Below, piece by piece: positions 1 to 12,220 of a stretch of DNA of 64,000 bases. This DNA comes from Coix lacryma-jobi var. lacryma-jobi. Its lineage: Eukaryota > Streptophyta > Magnoliopsida > Poales > Poaceae. Location of the stretch: the NCBI GenBank assembly GCA_009763385.1, contig CM019822.1, forward strand, positions 23,182,842 through 23,246,841, in the 5' to 3' direction. The position numbers and the translations under genes are program-made. A model generated the notes under the pieces. That model had not been told where the DNA came from and did not search any database. It saw nothing but the letters and a program-made list of their open reading frames with translations. Position 1 is the first letter of the stretch. Each line of letters begins with the position of its first letter.

Positions 1-3000
1 TCTTCGCTCTTTCCTTTCTTCTTTCTGTTTCGATCTCCGCCGATCTAGTAAGGCGTGGATCGAGCCCTTCTGTTTTCAACCGCTCTGATCCCTGTCAATT
101 GCAATGACTGTGGGTTGAAGCCCCGTGGAACCAAGTTCCTCGCCTTTAGCCCGTCTCTTTTGCGTGATAGTCGTGTTTGTGTGTAGTAGTCTTGCTTCTA
201 GATCCCATTCCTGTGATTCCCGTCTACTACTATGACGTGTGGATCAAAGGAATGTGGATCCCCGTTTTTTTCTTTCTCCTTTGCCTTTTCGCACTTGAGC
301 CCTCGTATGCTTGTACCTATTATAGACTGTAGCGCTCCTAGATCCTCGCGGTGACAACCGCACCGCTGCGGATTCTAGGAACGTCTAGTGCCATTTAGTG
401 CACACGAGCGAGGTACCCTACGCGTGGTTTAAGTGCCTGTGTTCTCGGTATGTCGCTCCTCTTCAATGCCCATCTTTGCCATGGCGCGTGCATAGAAGGA
501 AGTGAGACTACCCTTGCTTCTCTTTTCCCCTATTGTTCTGTTCCCTCTTCTCGGTTCTCGTCGATTACCATGACGTGTGGATCGAGCAAGAGATCAGAAC
601 TACCCCCTTCCCCTGTTGGTCGCTCTATTCGATCCTGTCCTTAACCATGACGATTGGATCAAAGACCGGGCCCTCATTCTAGCTGGCAAAGCTAAGGTCC
701 ATGTCATGATCTTGGTTCCGTGCGAGTTGACTCGATCGACCGTAGGAAAACATTTACACCGAGAACATGACATAGACGTGCTTAGCCGAGTTTCCTCCTT
801 CACCTCTTTGGGCCCGAGGAAAACGAACTCGCTTCGTGAGGGCTAATCCTGTTTTTGCGTGATGATTGCTTAAGTCGAGATCTAGTCTCAACCATTTTAC
901 TTAAGCCGTACAGGTCGACTCGTTGCCCGGGAAGTACGAGCTAGGTTGTGACTTGAGTTTTGCTTAGCAAGCATCCGCTCCTTCGTCTTTTCGAGCCCGA
1001 GGATCGGATGTCCTCCGCGAGGGCTCAGTCCTTTCTCTATTTTACTTAGTGTCCTTCGCGTCCTTCGAGTCTAGTTGTCGTGTCAGTGTTCTGATTGCTC
1101 CTTTGTCTTGTTTGCCGGTCTCGCGAGGTAGTTGTATCGGGAGCAGCGATGGTCAGACCGAAATCCGCCGGAGGAGACTGAGGACGTCACCAGGACCGGA
1201 GGAGAACGACTACGAGGACATCAGAGATCTTGAGCTAACAACGTAACAGGTGCCACAACCCATCCAACCTCGTAGAATCCTATTAGACATGCAATAATGT
1301 AGTTGCTAGCGCTTTACTATTTGCAAATGAATTGTGATAGGTTGCATGTTAGATTGCTTGTGAAGCCTATACCTTGACGCAACCCTTTCCCTGCACACCC
1401 GTTAGGCTAGACACCGCTTACTTTACATACTCGCTACTCACTTCTACTATGCATTATATCTGTGATGTGATGCTTGGTGGATGTTTGCTTGTGGGTGGCT
1501 AAGGCACATGGTGCCGTGATAACAAGATGATGACTTGGGGAGATCTTGGCGCGTGTCTTGGGTGCGTGTGGTGAGGGTTGAGTCGACTGGACAGGATGTG
1601 CGACGAGTCCGGTGATGAGTCTTGCCGAGGGGATGTGACCTGGGCATTCCCTGGGGAGTACCTGTGGCGGGTACATGTGATCTTGAGAGGAGATCCTGGG
1701 GAGGAGTGTCTTCGTGGATGAATCCCCGGGATAGAGGTGCTGTGTCAGCACGGGGGTATCCGGGATACCCCAGAGGAGATATCCTGTTCAGTCCTTAGGA
1801 CCCGATTGCGCTGGGGTGATCAGACCATATACCTTCGTGCGCACCACTTGTTCTTGTATGGGCACAGAACCATTCCTACCCCTGGGCGAAACGATGCATT
1901 ACTGCTAGGCTGGAAGTGTTAAGTGTAGGGAGGTAAGGGCTGAAGACCCACACCCTCCTAAGACTGGACGTCGTGGATTTTGTAGGAGGTACTAGGTATC
2001 TCATACATGTTACTGGTTTCTATTTGGTCGCTAGGATCCACGTCTCACAGTCTCAGCGTTACGGTGGATTTCCACTGGGGTGCCCCAGGGCTGAGTGGTA
2101 GGATGGCATCGTTGTGGATTAGGGGAAGTTCGGAATCAGCTTAGACAAGCCGGATCATCGAGGATAGCTAACCTGTGGTTCCAGGCGTACACGCTCTGCA
2201 GAGTCGATCGATCTATACGTAATAGCCGTGTCCACGGTCATGGACAACCCTATGGTGCTCAGTTTCCTCGGAGTTAGTGAGAGGTGTTCTTTCTTCTTCT
2301 CTCCCCTAGGTTGGTAGGTCCGGCGCTGGCCGTTGAGGCAAGGTACGAGTGGGAGTCGTCCTTGCCGCCTAGAGAGTGCGAGTGTGGTGAGATGTGTGGA
2401 TGTGTGTGGATGGGATGGATGGATGGATGGCCGTATGGTCGGATGTTCGGTCGATAACCGAATGGAAGGCCATGTTGCCGGGTATATGGATTAAAACTTG
2501 ATGATTATATTTATAAAATATTGATTACCTGCATAGGAAAACTACAGCCATATATAGGTTCCTTTTTGCTCTACCCTTGCATTCCACATACCACATAGCA
2601 AATGCAAGCATAGGATGGGAAAGTGTGGCCAGTACAAACCGTACTGAAAATTATGGCTAGGTAGACGACTTCTACCGCGACGGAAGTGGAAGCTGGATGG
2701 ATCGGGAAGCCTCGTTCCTATACGCAAGTTTGGATGAGAAGACGAAGGCGAAGACGGAGTCTTCGCCCGCTGCTACAGCAACTTTGATGATGCCCGTGAA
2801 GGAGGAGCCTTCACTCGCCGACGCTCTACGACGACGACTCCAGCGTCGATAGGTGTGTGTTACCGACATAGTTTGTACTAGGTGGTGTTTCCATGTGATG
2901 TAATGACTTGTAATCTGTACTATTGTGTTGTATGAACTATGGTAACAACTGAATAATGATAATGTGATGGTTTGAGACTCTTTGGACTATCACATTATGA

Positions 3001-3044
3001 TGTATCTGCGGATTTCCCCTTCGAGGAAATCGTGGGTCGTTTCA
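1..3044 (-). mobile_element. LTR-like terminal sequence of a truncated LTR element (left edge of window)
   Basis: No convincing protein-coding gene is visible in these 3 kb. The right boundary reads TCGTTTCA and then switches abruptly to the spliced antisense gene of the Tat element. Read from the minus strand it starts TGAAACGACCCACGATTTCC, the style of start I associate with long LTRs of grass Ty3/gypsy (Tekay-like) elements. The rest is non-coding, with short degenerate repeats of a CATGACGTGTGGAT-like motif near 230, 568 and 648. The left end, partner LTR and target-site duplication lie outside the window, so this could be a solo LTR or part of a full element. Assignment is inference from the boundary. 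Confidence 0.45.
2413..2430. repeat. Short GGAT microsatellite
   Basis: A short run of GGAT units within the LTR-like sequence, flanked by GTGTGGAT-rich sequence. It has no other visible role. Confidence 0.6.
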
Positions 3045-3140
3045 CCAGATGGCCACCGCGGATCTTGGTGAGGCCGACGCCGTCGACCATGGGGGTCGAG
3101 GTTTTTTCCTGTTTCTGACGACGTTGTTCTCCTTTTTCAG

Positions 3141-5061
3141 CAGGGACCACGGCTCCTGGCGCCGAGCCTGCCGCCACCGCGTCCGTCGCGGCACCGCCTC
3201 CACCTCCTCCTCCTCCTCCTCAGGTGGCGCCTATCGAGAGGGCCACTCCTCCCCCCGTCGCGACGACCATCTCGGGGGGAGCTCCCGAGACAAGCATGGC
3301 TCCGTCGGCATATGGGGCTGAAGGGTCGGCGGCCCTCGAGACCCCAGTCGACGCGAGCCGGCCCGCAGAGAAGGGGAAGGACGGAGAGGCATCGGTGGAG
3401 AAGGTGCCGACGGTGGAGAGAGCTCCTGGACGAGCTGGAGCAGGTGCCGCCCCCGGTCGAGGGCTCAACGCTGGAGGAGGCGCTCGAGGCACCGGCCAGG
3501 GACGACAAGACGCCGGAAGACTCGACGAGGGAGGAAAGCTTGGGGACGAGCCACCCCTCGAGCGATCCGCTACCGCTCGAGTCCTCGCCTCCACGCGAGG
3601 CCGTGTCGTCGCCTCGGGAGGGGACGGAGCAGCGGGAGGAGACGGCAGAGGGGCGGAGGGAGCCGCAGCCTGTGCCGCCGGTTGGTGGGCCGCAGCTGGC
3701 ACCGCTCGAGCCGGAGGATGAGGGCCTGCCCATCGTCGAGATCGATCGATCGGTGTGGCCATATCCTGACGCGCCGAGCCCGTCCGGCGCCATGATCCCC
3801 GTCGAGCGGCCGGCTCGGCAGGGGGTTTCCGCGGGAGGCGCGGTCCATCTTCAGGGAGGTGGCCGAGCTCGTGGCGGAGGCGGAGAGGTCCTTCTCAGAG
3901 GAGGCAGAGAAGTCCGCGTAGGTGGCGGCTGCCCTCGCGAAGGCGGAGGGGAGCTCCAGGAGCTCCGCGCCGAGCTGGGTCGGAACGCGCAGATGGCGAG
4001 CCGGCTCAACAACGCGCAGGCGGAGGCCCAGGCGCTCGAGACGAGGCCGCCCAAGCTAAGAGGGAGGCCACCACCGCTTTGTCCGCGGTGGAGTCGTCGT
4101 GGAAGGAGGCCGCCGACGCCCGAAGCGAGGCCGCCACCGCCCTGTCTGCAGCGGAGGCGGCGAAGAAGGAGGCCGCCGACGCCCGAAGCGAGCCCCCCCA
4201 ACCGCCCGATCAGCGGCGGCGAAGAAGGAGGCGAGGAGGCCAAGAGCGAGGCCGCCACCGCCCTGGCTGCAGCGGAGGCAGCGCGGCAGAAGGTGATCCG
4301 GAAGGATCCGGCCCTTGCGGAGACGGGCAAGCTGGTCGAGGACCTTAGGGGCGAAAAGCTCAACGTGTTGTCCCAAAAGCGTACACTCGAGCAGCGCGTC
4401 GAGGTCCTTACCAGCGACTTCGCCGCTCTGGGCGTGCATTGCCAAGGTAATTTTCATGCTTCGTCTTGCTTTGATCTCGAGACTCTTGCCACGTTGCGGA
4501 CTCACTCTTTTCTGTTTGTTGCATAGATGTCGAGAAGACCACCGAGGAGCTCCGCGAGACGAATCAGGCTCTCGTGGAGCAACTCCGAGGTGAAACCATG
4601 GTGGCGGAGCGAGCGCACATCACCCTCGACAGGCTCGGCTCTATGTGGGGTGCCGACCCGGTGGCCGCGGCAGAGGGCGCGGTGGCTCGAGGCGACGCCC
4701 TGGTCGACGCCCCGTGCTTCTTCGACGTGGCCACGTGGGACTGCGTCAGGAGCGCTCTCCAACACGGCGTAAAGCAGGCGCTTGCGGCCGTCCGCTCCGG
4801 CTTTCGCTACCCGGTCAACGTCGTTGCCAAGGGCTTCATCGAGATCGAGGGGAAGGAAGGAGTGGAACGACCGCCCGCGTCGACAAGATCTTGGAGAAGG
4901 TGGAGAGGCCGGGGGCGGCGTTCGCCAAGCTCTTCGAGGAGGACGTGCTGCCTCCTGATGCGAACAGTGGTGTAGGTGGCCCCCCTCCTCCTGGCCCAGA
5001 CGTTGAGGCTGAGCTCGCGGCGGAAGATCTTGGGGAGGAATTCCAGACGGATGAAGAATGA
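3141..5061 (+). pseudogene. Antisense spliced gene of Tat element (coiled-coil, 'putative gypsy type transposon' C-terminal part)
   Basis: Runs opposite to pol, between integrase and the missing 3' LTR. A plausible acceptor (TTTTTCAG, ending 3140) opens a long exon, and a clear 80-nt GT-AG intron (4447-4526) separates it from the last exon, which ends in a stop at 5059-5061. The protein is Pro/Ser/Glu-rich at first, then an Ala/Glu/Arg coiled coil (about 3850-4440), then a conserved-looking C-terminal segment (LDRLGSMWGADP, WDCVRSALQHG) and an acidic tail ending QTDEE. These match what I know of the C-terminal half of grass retrotransposon antisense proteins. Upstream exons, which usually carry the N-terminal domain, are cut off by the insertion ending at 3044. 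There are frameshifts near 3900, 4200 and 4860. Function is unknown. Confidence 0.6.
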
Positions 5062-5611
5062 GGCCTGCGTGCCAAATTTGGGCGTCGAGGCCCTTGTAAA
5101 AAATCATGTCATGACTTATGGCCCATCGAGGCCAACTATATGTGTATGACTTTTAACGAAGCTGTTTTTCTTTTCAAATTCATTTGATCATTTCTCTTTG
5201 TCGCTAGCTCGAGTTTCTGCCGGCTTGGTCCGTGTTCCTTCGATACGCGTCATGAGTTCCTCGAGGGGAGGGCGGTAGGTAGGGTACGTAGACCGGGCCC
5301 GGCGTAGGTGGCCGTCTACGTCGACGCCCCCCGACCCTTGGAGGCTCGAGGTATTTTACAGTTTTTAGACGTTGCTAGTTCGCTCGAGATACGAATCGAG
5401 ATGAGGGTCGAATTTTTGAAAAGAAAAAACGCGCTTTTTTCGGAGTCCGGGGGGGTCCCCCCTGTCAGCCCCTGAGGGAGGCTCGACCCTGAGCAAGGCA
5501 GGGTCGAGGCTACCTTAAGTTGCTAAGTAATATGAAAGACAATGCACGAGTTTGCTCATTCATATTCAACGTGTTTGTATAAAGCAACAAAATGAACAAG
5601 GCCTCGAGGCC
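5062..5611. other. Non-coding spacer between antisense gene and Tat pol
   Basis: About 550 bases with no ORF of note. It holds the presumed 3' ends of two convergent transcripts, the antisense gene and pol. A G-run/C-run foldback near 5449-5463 (GGGGGGGTCCCCCC-like core) could form a strong hairpin at this convergent junction. No other signal seen. Confidence 0.4.
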
Positions 5612-6812
5612 TTAAGGGTAGAAGCGACGTAGCTGAGATATGTTCCACGCGTTCACCAGGATCCTGCCTTGACCGTCGTAGAGCTTGTATGTTCCTGGCT
5701 TGAGCACCTCAGCTACGGTGTATGGGCCCTCCCATGGAGGGGTGAGCTTGTGGCGCCCTCGATTATCTTGCAGCCGTCGAAGCACGAGGTCCCCCACCGC
5801 CAGGTCCCTTTGCGCACGTGCTTGTCGTGGTAGCGTCGAAGTGTTTGCTTGTAGCGCGCGGATTGATGAGCGCCACGTCTCGAGCTTCCTCGAGCTGGTC
5901 CTTGGCGTTGGCGAGCCTCTCGTCGTTGGTTTGCTCGTTGTAGGCTCGAAGTCGAGGGGAGCCGTACTCGAGGTCCGTAGGCAAGACAGCCTCGGCGCCG
6001 TAAGTTAGAAGAACGGAGTGAACCCGGTGGCTCGACTCGGTGTAGTCCTGAGGCCCCATAGCACCGAGGGGAGCTCTGCAGCCCACCCCTTTCCGAAATT
6101 CTTGAGGGCCTTGAACAGCCTCGGCTTCAGCCCATGGAGTATCATGTCGTTGGCCCGCTCGACCTGCCGTTGCATTGGGGGTACGCGACCGAGGCCCAGG
6201 TCACGCGAATGTTGTTGTCGTCGCAGAAGTTGATGAACTTTTTGCCCGTGAATTGGTGCCATTGTCGGTGATGATGACGTTAGGCACCCCAAACTGGTAC
6301 ATGATGTCGGCGATGAACTCGACGGCCTTCTCGGAGGTGGGGTCACCTACAGGCCTAGCTTCGATCCACTTGGTGAATTTGTCGATGGCCACGAGCACAT
6401 GCGTGTAGTTTCCAGTTGTCATCTTGAGGGGACCCACGAGGTCGAGCCCCCAGACGGCAAACGGTCAAGCGATGGGGATCATCTGCAGGGCGTGCGCGGG
6501 CTGGTGCGTTTGCTTGGCGTAGAACTGACACCCTTGGCAAGCTTGGACCAGGCGCTTGGCATCTCCGATGGCGGTTGGCCAGTAGAAGCCTTGTCGGAAG
6601 GCGTTCCCCACCAGGGTCCTTGGCGCTGCGTGATGGCCGCAAGCCCCCGAGTGCATGTTGTCGAGGAGCCTGCGTCCTTCCTCGAGGGGGATGCAGCGCT
6701 GAAGGATTCCTGATGGGCTTCGACGGTACAGTTCTCGTTCGTCGCCGTAGATGACGTAGGTCTTGGCCCTTCGAGCGATGCGTCGGGCCTCCGTCTTGTC
6801 CTCTGGTAGCAC
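5612..6812 (-). pseudogene. Tat element integrase region
   Basis: Integrase joins the cDNA to chromosomal DNA. An N-terminal HHCC zinc-binding region is visible (about 6490-6700; H..H and CQGCQF). The core shows the first catalytic Asp in VAIDKFTKW (near 6375) and the second in ITDNGT (near 6250). The region of the catalytic Glu (RQVERAND, near 6140) follows after frame changes. The C-terminal part ends with GPYTVAEVLKPGTYKL and a stop at 5612. The coding is spread over at least four reading-frame segments, so it cannot make a full integrase. It directly follows the RNase H region without its own start, as expected for a polyprotein. Confidence 0.8.
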
Positions 6813-6819
6813 CCTTGCG

Positions 6820-8058
6820 TCAGGTAGTCGAGGAAGGGCGTTCGCCAGTCGAGGGGTCGTGATGAAGAAGAGGCGGGTGCATCGATCTACATCGCCTCAG
6901 CGGATGTCGAGGGGTCATTTTCGAGGGGTGGCGTTGAAGGTCGAGCCCCCGTGTCCGGCTCGAGGGGTGGCGTCGAGGGGCCAGCCCCGGGCCGATTTTG
7001 ACGGATGGCTCGAAAATGTCCCTCGAGAAGACATCTAGTGGGACGGTGCCGCGCGTGGATGCTAACTTAGCCAGCTCGTATGCGGCCTCGTTGTACTTTC
7101 GAGCGATGTGGTTGAGCTCGAGGCCGTAGAACTTATCTTCTAGCTTGCGCACCTCCCCACAGTACGCTTCCATCCTGGGATCGATGCAGCTCGAGGCCTT
7201 CATGAACTGGTTGACGACGAGCTGCGAGTCCCCTCGAACGTCGAGGCGTCGGACCCCAAGCTCAAGGGCGATGCGCAGCCCGTTGACGAGGGCCTCGTAC
7301 TCAGCGACGTTGTTGGAGGCGGGGAAGTGCAAGCGCAGCAGGTAGCGCATGTGGACTCCGAGGGGTGAGATGAAGAGCAGGCCCGCGCCTGCCCCTATCT
7401 TCATGAGGGACCCGTCGAAGTACATAGTCCAGAGCTCGGCTTGGATTTGTGCTGGCGGGAGCTGGGTGTCCGTCCACTCAGCAACGAAGTCCGCCAACGC
7501 TTGCGACTTGATGGCTTTTCGTGGAGCGTAGGTGATGGCCTCCCCCATCAGCTCGACGGACCACTTGGCAATGCGCCCCGTGGCCTCCCGGTTGTTGATG
7601 ATCTCTCCGAGGGGGAAGGACGATACCACCGTTACGGGATGAGCGAGGAAATAATGCTGGAGCTTGCGCCTCGTGATGATGATGCCGTAGAGCAGCTTCT
7701 GGATATGCGGGTACCGGACCTTGGCCTCGGAGAGCACCTCACTGATGAAGTACACTGGTCGTTGGACCGGTAACGCGTGACCCTCCTCGCGTCTCTCGAC
7801 GACTACGACCGTGCTGACCACCTGGGTGGTTGCGGCCACGTAGAGGAGGAGAGGCTCGGGGGGATCGTCACCTTGGGCTGGTCGTGGTGGCACGAGAATC
7901 GGTGCAGAAGTCAGCAGCCCCTTCAACTTGGTTAGGGCCTCCTCGGCTTCGACAGTCCACGCAAAGTGTTCCGTCTTCTTCAGCAGGCGGTAGAGGGGTA
8001 GCGCCTTTTCCCCTAGCCTTGAGATGAACCTGCTGAGAGCGGCTAGGCAGCCTGTCAC
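6820..8058 (-). pseudogene. Tat element tandem RNase H domains (gypsy RNH plus archaeal-type aRNH)
   Basis: A single open stretch of 412 codons. The first part (about 7600-8050) continues the RT connection domain (FAWTVEAEEALTKLK) into a gypsy-type RNase H whose first acidic residue appears altered (LLLYVAATT where an Asp is normally found). The second part (about 7050-7440) is an independent RNase H: MYFDGSLMKIGAGAGLL gives the first Asp, NNVAEYEALVNGL the Glu and DVRGDSQLVV the next Asp. Two RNase H domains in tandem are a recognised Tat-lineage trait, in which the second is thought to be the active one. The altered residue in the first fits that idea, but this is inference. The stretch ends in frameshifted sequence before integrase. 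Confidence 0.8.
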
Positions 8059-8079
8059 TTTCTGTACGCCCTTGAGGTC

Positions 8080-8877
8080 TCAAATCGGGCCCATCCTCGT
8101 GACTGCTGAGATCTTTTCGGGGTTGGCCTCGATCCCCCGTTGTGAGACAATGTAGCCAAGTAGCATGCCCCGAGGCACACCGAAGACACATTTCTCGGGG
8201 TTGAGCTTCACATTCTTGGCCTGGAGGCACTCGAACGTGGTCTCAAGATTGCTGATGAGGTCCCCGACTTTCTTGGTTTTAACCACGATGTCATCGACGT
8301 AGGCCTCGACGGTTTTGCCTATGTGTTTGCCAAAGATATGCTGCATACAACGCTGATATGTTGCCCCGACGTTTCGAATGTCGAAGGGCATTGTAACATA
8401 GCAATACATACCAAAAGGCATAATAAAAGAGGTAGCGAGCTCATCGGATTCTTTCATCCTAATCTAGTGGTAGCCGGAATACGCATCGAGAAATGAAAGT
8501 ACTTCACACCCCGCAGTGGAATCGACAATCTGATCAATTCTAGGCAAAGGAAATGGAACTTTTGGACACGCTTTATTCAGACCAGTCTAGTCTACACACA
8601 TCCGCATTTTTCCATTCTTTTTCTTGACCAGTACAGGGTTAGCTAGCCACTCTGGGTGAAATACCTCCTTGATGAATCCAGCCGCCAAAAGCTTGTGCAC
8701 TTCCTCACCGATGATCCTACGCTTCTCCTCGTCGAAGCGGCGCAGGCGTTGCTTCACCGGTCTGGACCCGGCCTGGATCTCCAAGGTGTGCTCGGCGACT
8801 CCCCTCGGTATTCCTCGCATGTCCGAGGGGCTCCACGTAAACATGTCGATGTTCGCGCGGAGAAAGTCGACGAGCAC
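8080..8877 (-). pseudogene. Tat element reverse transcriptase, broken by stop codons
   Basis: RNA-dependent DNA polymerase of the element. Fingers/palm motifs are clear: NPVLVKKKNGKMRMCVD upstream and YVDDIVVKT (the YxDD catalytic box) near 8290. An in-frame TAG interrupts the conserved segment right after MRMCVD, another TAG lies near 8463, and a TGA follows at about 8082 before the RNase H part. These nonsense changes, without length change, show the copy is dead. It follows the gag-protease stretch and shares its reading direction. Confidence 0.85.
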
Positions 8878-8883
8878 TGCTTC

Positions 8884-9720
8884 CTATTTAGGCTCGAGGC
8901 TGGCACTGATGGCCAGCGTCTTGCCGTCGGTCGAGGTCGGGTCGACGGGTATCTGCTTGGTGTGCTCTGCCGGTTCGAAGGTGCCAGCGTGGCGCTTTGC
9001 TTCAGGGGCCTCCTCGGTGGCCAGGGCTGCTAGGGCCTCGAGCGAGTCGAGGTGGACGTTGGCCTCCCCACGCTCGACGCACTCCACGTTGCAGTGGTAC
9101 GCGTGCTCGTAGGAGGTGTCGACGGTGATGACCCCTTTCGGCCCCGGCATCTTGAGCTTCAAGTACGTGTAGTTGGGGACCGCCATGAACTTGGCGTAGC
9201 CTGGCCTGCCGATGATGGCGTGGTAGGTCCCTTGGAATCCAACCACCTCGAAGGTGAGCGTTTCCCGACGGAAGTTAGCTGGCGTGCCAAAGCAAACCGG
9301 CAGGTCGATGCGCCCGAGGGGGTGGGCCTTCTTTCCCGGTACCACTCCGTGGAACCCCCCGACGCTGGGTCGGAGCTGGTCCCTCGAAATCCCCAGGAGG
9401 TCGAGGGTCTCGAGGTATATGATGTTGAGGCTCGAGCCCCCATCCATCAACACCTTGGAGAACCGTACGTCGACGATGACGAGGTCGACGACGAGGGGGT
9501 ACGCCCCCGGATTTACGACATGGTCCGGATGGTCATCACGGTCGAACGTGATTGGTGCATTAGACCAGTCGAGATACCGGGGGGCGTCGTGGCAGAGTGC
9601 AAAGACCTCCCGGTGCTCCTTTTTTCTCTCTCGAGCTGAGAGCCCGACGGTCGGGACCCCGTAAATCATGTAGCAGTCGCGCACCGGGGGGAAGTTGTCG
9701 TCCGCGTCCCCGTCGTCGCG
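8884..9720 (-). pseudogene. Tat element aspartic protease
   Basis: C-terminal part of a 450-codon open stretch that begins in gag. The retropepsin-like core reads VLMDGGSSLNI (near 9460), with the DGGS form of the active site used by Tat elements instead of DTGA. It is followed by the second conserved segment, YHAIIGRPGYAKF (near 9200). This domain cleaves the Gag-Pol polyprotein. The stretch itself is intact, but the flanking gag and RT are broken. Confidence 0.75.
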
Positions 9721-11639
9721 TCGATTGTTGTCCTTGCCCTTAGGCGCGTCTTCCTTCTTGTCGCCGAGCTTGGAGTAGAAGCCCCTCATCATTCGGCAGT
9801 CCTTCAACTTGTGATTCATGGGGCCCTTGTGGTAAGGGCAGGGGTCCTCGAGCAATTTGTCGAAGACAGCCCCGTCAGGGGGGCCTCGAGGCTTCTTATG
9901 CTCGAGGGCGCCCACGAGCACTTCTTCGTCGTCGTAGTCATCGGCGTCGCGCTTCGCCTTCTGACCTTTGCCTTTGTTCCTCTTCTTTTTGTTGTTGTTG
10001 TTGCTGTGGTTCTTGACGTCGTTGCCCTTGATCGAGCCCTCCGGCGCGGCCACCGCCTTGCCTTTGTCCGTGGAGCGGCCAAAGAAGGTCCCCACTGCCT
10101 CGTCGCCTGAGGCGAAGCTGGTGACACGATCCATCAGATCCTCGACCGTCTTGGGACGGTAGCACCCTAGCTCGTGGACTAGCTCTTGGCACGTTGTGCC
10201 CGCGAGGAACGCGGAGATGACGTCCTCATCAGGCACGTGGGGGAGCTCGAGGCGCTGCTTTGAGAATCGCCGAGCGAAGTCGCGGAGGGGCTCGTGCGCT
10301 GTCTACCTGCAACGTCATAGATCCCAGGGGTTGCCTGGGCGGACGCAAGTTCCCTTGAAATTCCCGTCGAAGACCCTGACTAGGTCGGCCCAGCCGTGGA
10401 TCTGATCCGGCGGGAGCCCCTCGAGCCACCAACGGGCATTGTCTGAGAGGTAGAGCGGGAGCTGGCGTATGATCACGCGGTCGTCGCTCTTTGCCCCGCC
10501 CAGCTGGCAGCCTAGGCGGAAGTCGGAGAGCCACAGCTTGGGCTCGACATCCCCGTCATACTTCATGATGTTGGTAGGTGGTCGAAAGCGATCGGGGAGG
10601 GTCGAGCTGCGGATGGCCCGGCTGAAGACCCTGGGGCCCGGAGGCTCGAGGGCTTGCTGGTCCTCGTCACTGTCGTAGCGCCCCCCTCGATGGGCACTAT
10701 AGCCACGCTCCTCGGCCCCTTTGTCCTTGCGCCGGCGGTTGATGTTGTTGCGGGCGTCATTGGGGTCTCGAGGTGGCTGGTTGTCGATGATCCGTTCCCG
10801 GACTGGCCTAGCTCGAGAGGCGTCCGGCTGGTGGACGGACGTCTCGCGCTCGCTGCGGGGCGTGTCTGCTGGTTTCCTCGAGGCCGCTCCGCGCCGGCGC
10901 GAGGCTGAGCTCTCGGCTGTCTCGAGGAGGCTCTTCATCTCCCGAGCATGCGCCTAGCGTCAGGGTTGGAGACGGCGGGTAGATCGCAGAGCAGCATCGC
11001 GGCCGCCACCACGTTCTGCCCGACTCGCGGGAGCGCACCTCGGGGCGTGCTGGCGTCCCTTCCTCGAGGATCCGCCGGTGGACCTCTCGAGCGCGGCCAC
11101 GAGCGCCGGCGCCTCGAGGCTGGGCTCGTTCCTGCACAAGAGTTTGCTCGAGCTGCATCAGGCGTTGTCGTTCCTCCTCAGCCTTGGTGATCGCCTCCCG
11201 CAGCTGCGCGAGCTGCGCCGCCCGGTCGTCGTTGTGCTGAGGTGGCGCCGTTTGTTCCTCCCCTGAACACGTGATCCGCCCGCCGCAGCCACGTCACTGG
11301 GTGCTTCAAGATCGAGCACCGGCCTATCGTCGCCGTCGGCGGCGGCGGCGGCATTGCTCACGACCCCCTCGAGCTGGAAGCACTCCCTGGTGGGATCCCA
11401 GAGGTCAGGGTCGTGGTAGTCGTACTCATCGGAGTCAGAGCTGTTTATGTCGCGCCGCCCTGGCTCGTGCTGGGACTGCAGCTCGTGGTACCACTCTCCG
11501 ATGGTGGCTCGCCGGGGTGGCTCGACGACTCGCGAGAAGCCGTGGTCGACGTGCGCGGGGTAGACGATCTCCAGGTCGGTGGTGGCTCGTAGGAGCACGC
11601 CCGAACGTTCCTCCCGTTCTGCCGCCGCCCCGTCCAGAT
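9721..11639 (-). pseudogene. Tat element gag, main part
   Basis: Capsid/nucleocapsid precursor. The central gag domain is visible near 10320-10560 (MKYDGDVEPKLWLSDF, ARWWLEGLPPDQI). A basic Lys/Asn/Gly-rich stretch (about 9940-10020) and a nucleocapsid-like knuckle with CPYHKGPMNHKLKDC (about 9790-9840) follow. Upstream (10808-11600) lies an acidic and Arg-rich N-terminal region. At least three frame changes are needed to read it through (near 10315, 10930 and 11160). The N-terminal end was separated by a nested element at 11640-11644 and continues at 28016. Confidence 0.75.
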
Positions 11640-11644
11640 GACGC
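11640..11644. repeat. Target-site duplication GACGC (left)
   Basis: GACGC directly precedes TGAAGGGTCG, the left end of the TG...CA element. The matching copy is at 28011-28015. Confidence 0.85.
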
Positions 11645-12215
11645 TGAAGGGTCGAGATGGCGGACTAGAGGGGGGTGAATAGTCCTTTCTAAAATTAATC
11701 ACGTCGGCTAACCGAAACAAATGCGGAATTAAAACTATCAGTTAGCCAAGACTACACCCCTCTACCTATACTTTATGACACCTTACAAAAGATCCTAAAC
11801 AATGCAAATAAGGTGTCGGGCTAGCTAGAGCTCACCTAACCAATTCTAGAAGCAATGTCACACAAACCTATGCAACTAGTACTTCAAACACCGGGGAGCT
11901 CCCACACAAACTAGTAAGCAAAGCACAAAGCTCCTAAGCTCACTAGCAATGCTCAATAACAAGGCTACACAAGCCAAATTAGAGAGCTCAACTTACTTAG
12001 CTACACAAACTAAGCAATGTGACAAACAAGGCTACTCAAGCCAATTAGTCACGGAAGAGAACTACTTGTAAGCTACACAAGCAAAGAGGGTAACTAGCAA
12101 GCTACACAAGCTAACTAATTACAAGAGCAACTACATAAGCACAATATATATGAAGTAAATACAAGCTTGTGTATGGAAAATGCAAATCAACGGGATGAAC
12201 AAGGTTGACACGACA

Positions 12216-12220
12216 ATTTT
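12216..12220. repeat. Target-site duplication ATTTT (left)
   Basis: ATTTT directly before TGTGGCGTAACGG, the left end of the Tekay element. Its partner is 25933-25937. Confidence 0.9.

Noticed and set aside
5685..10236. Many plus-strand open frames opposite the Tat pol genes
   Set aside because: They are shadows of the minus-strand polyprotein. Conserved motifs are all on the minus strand.
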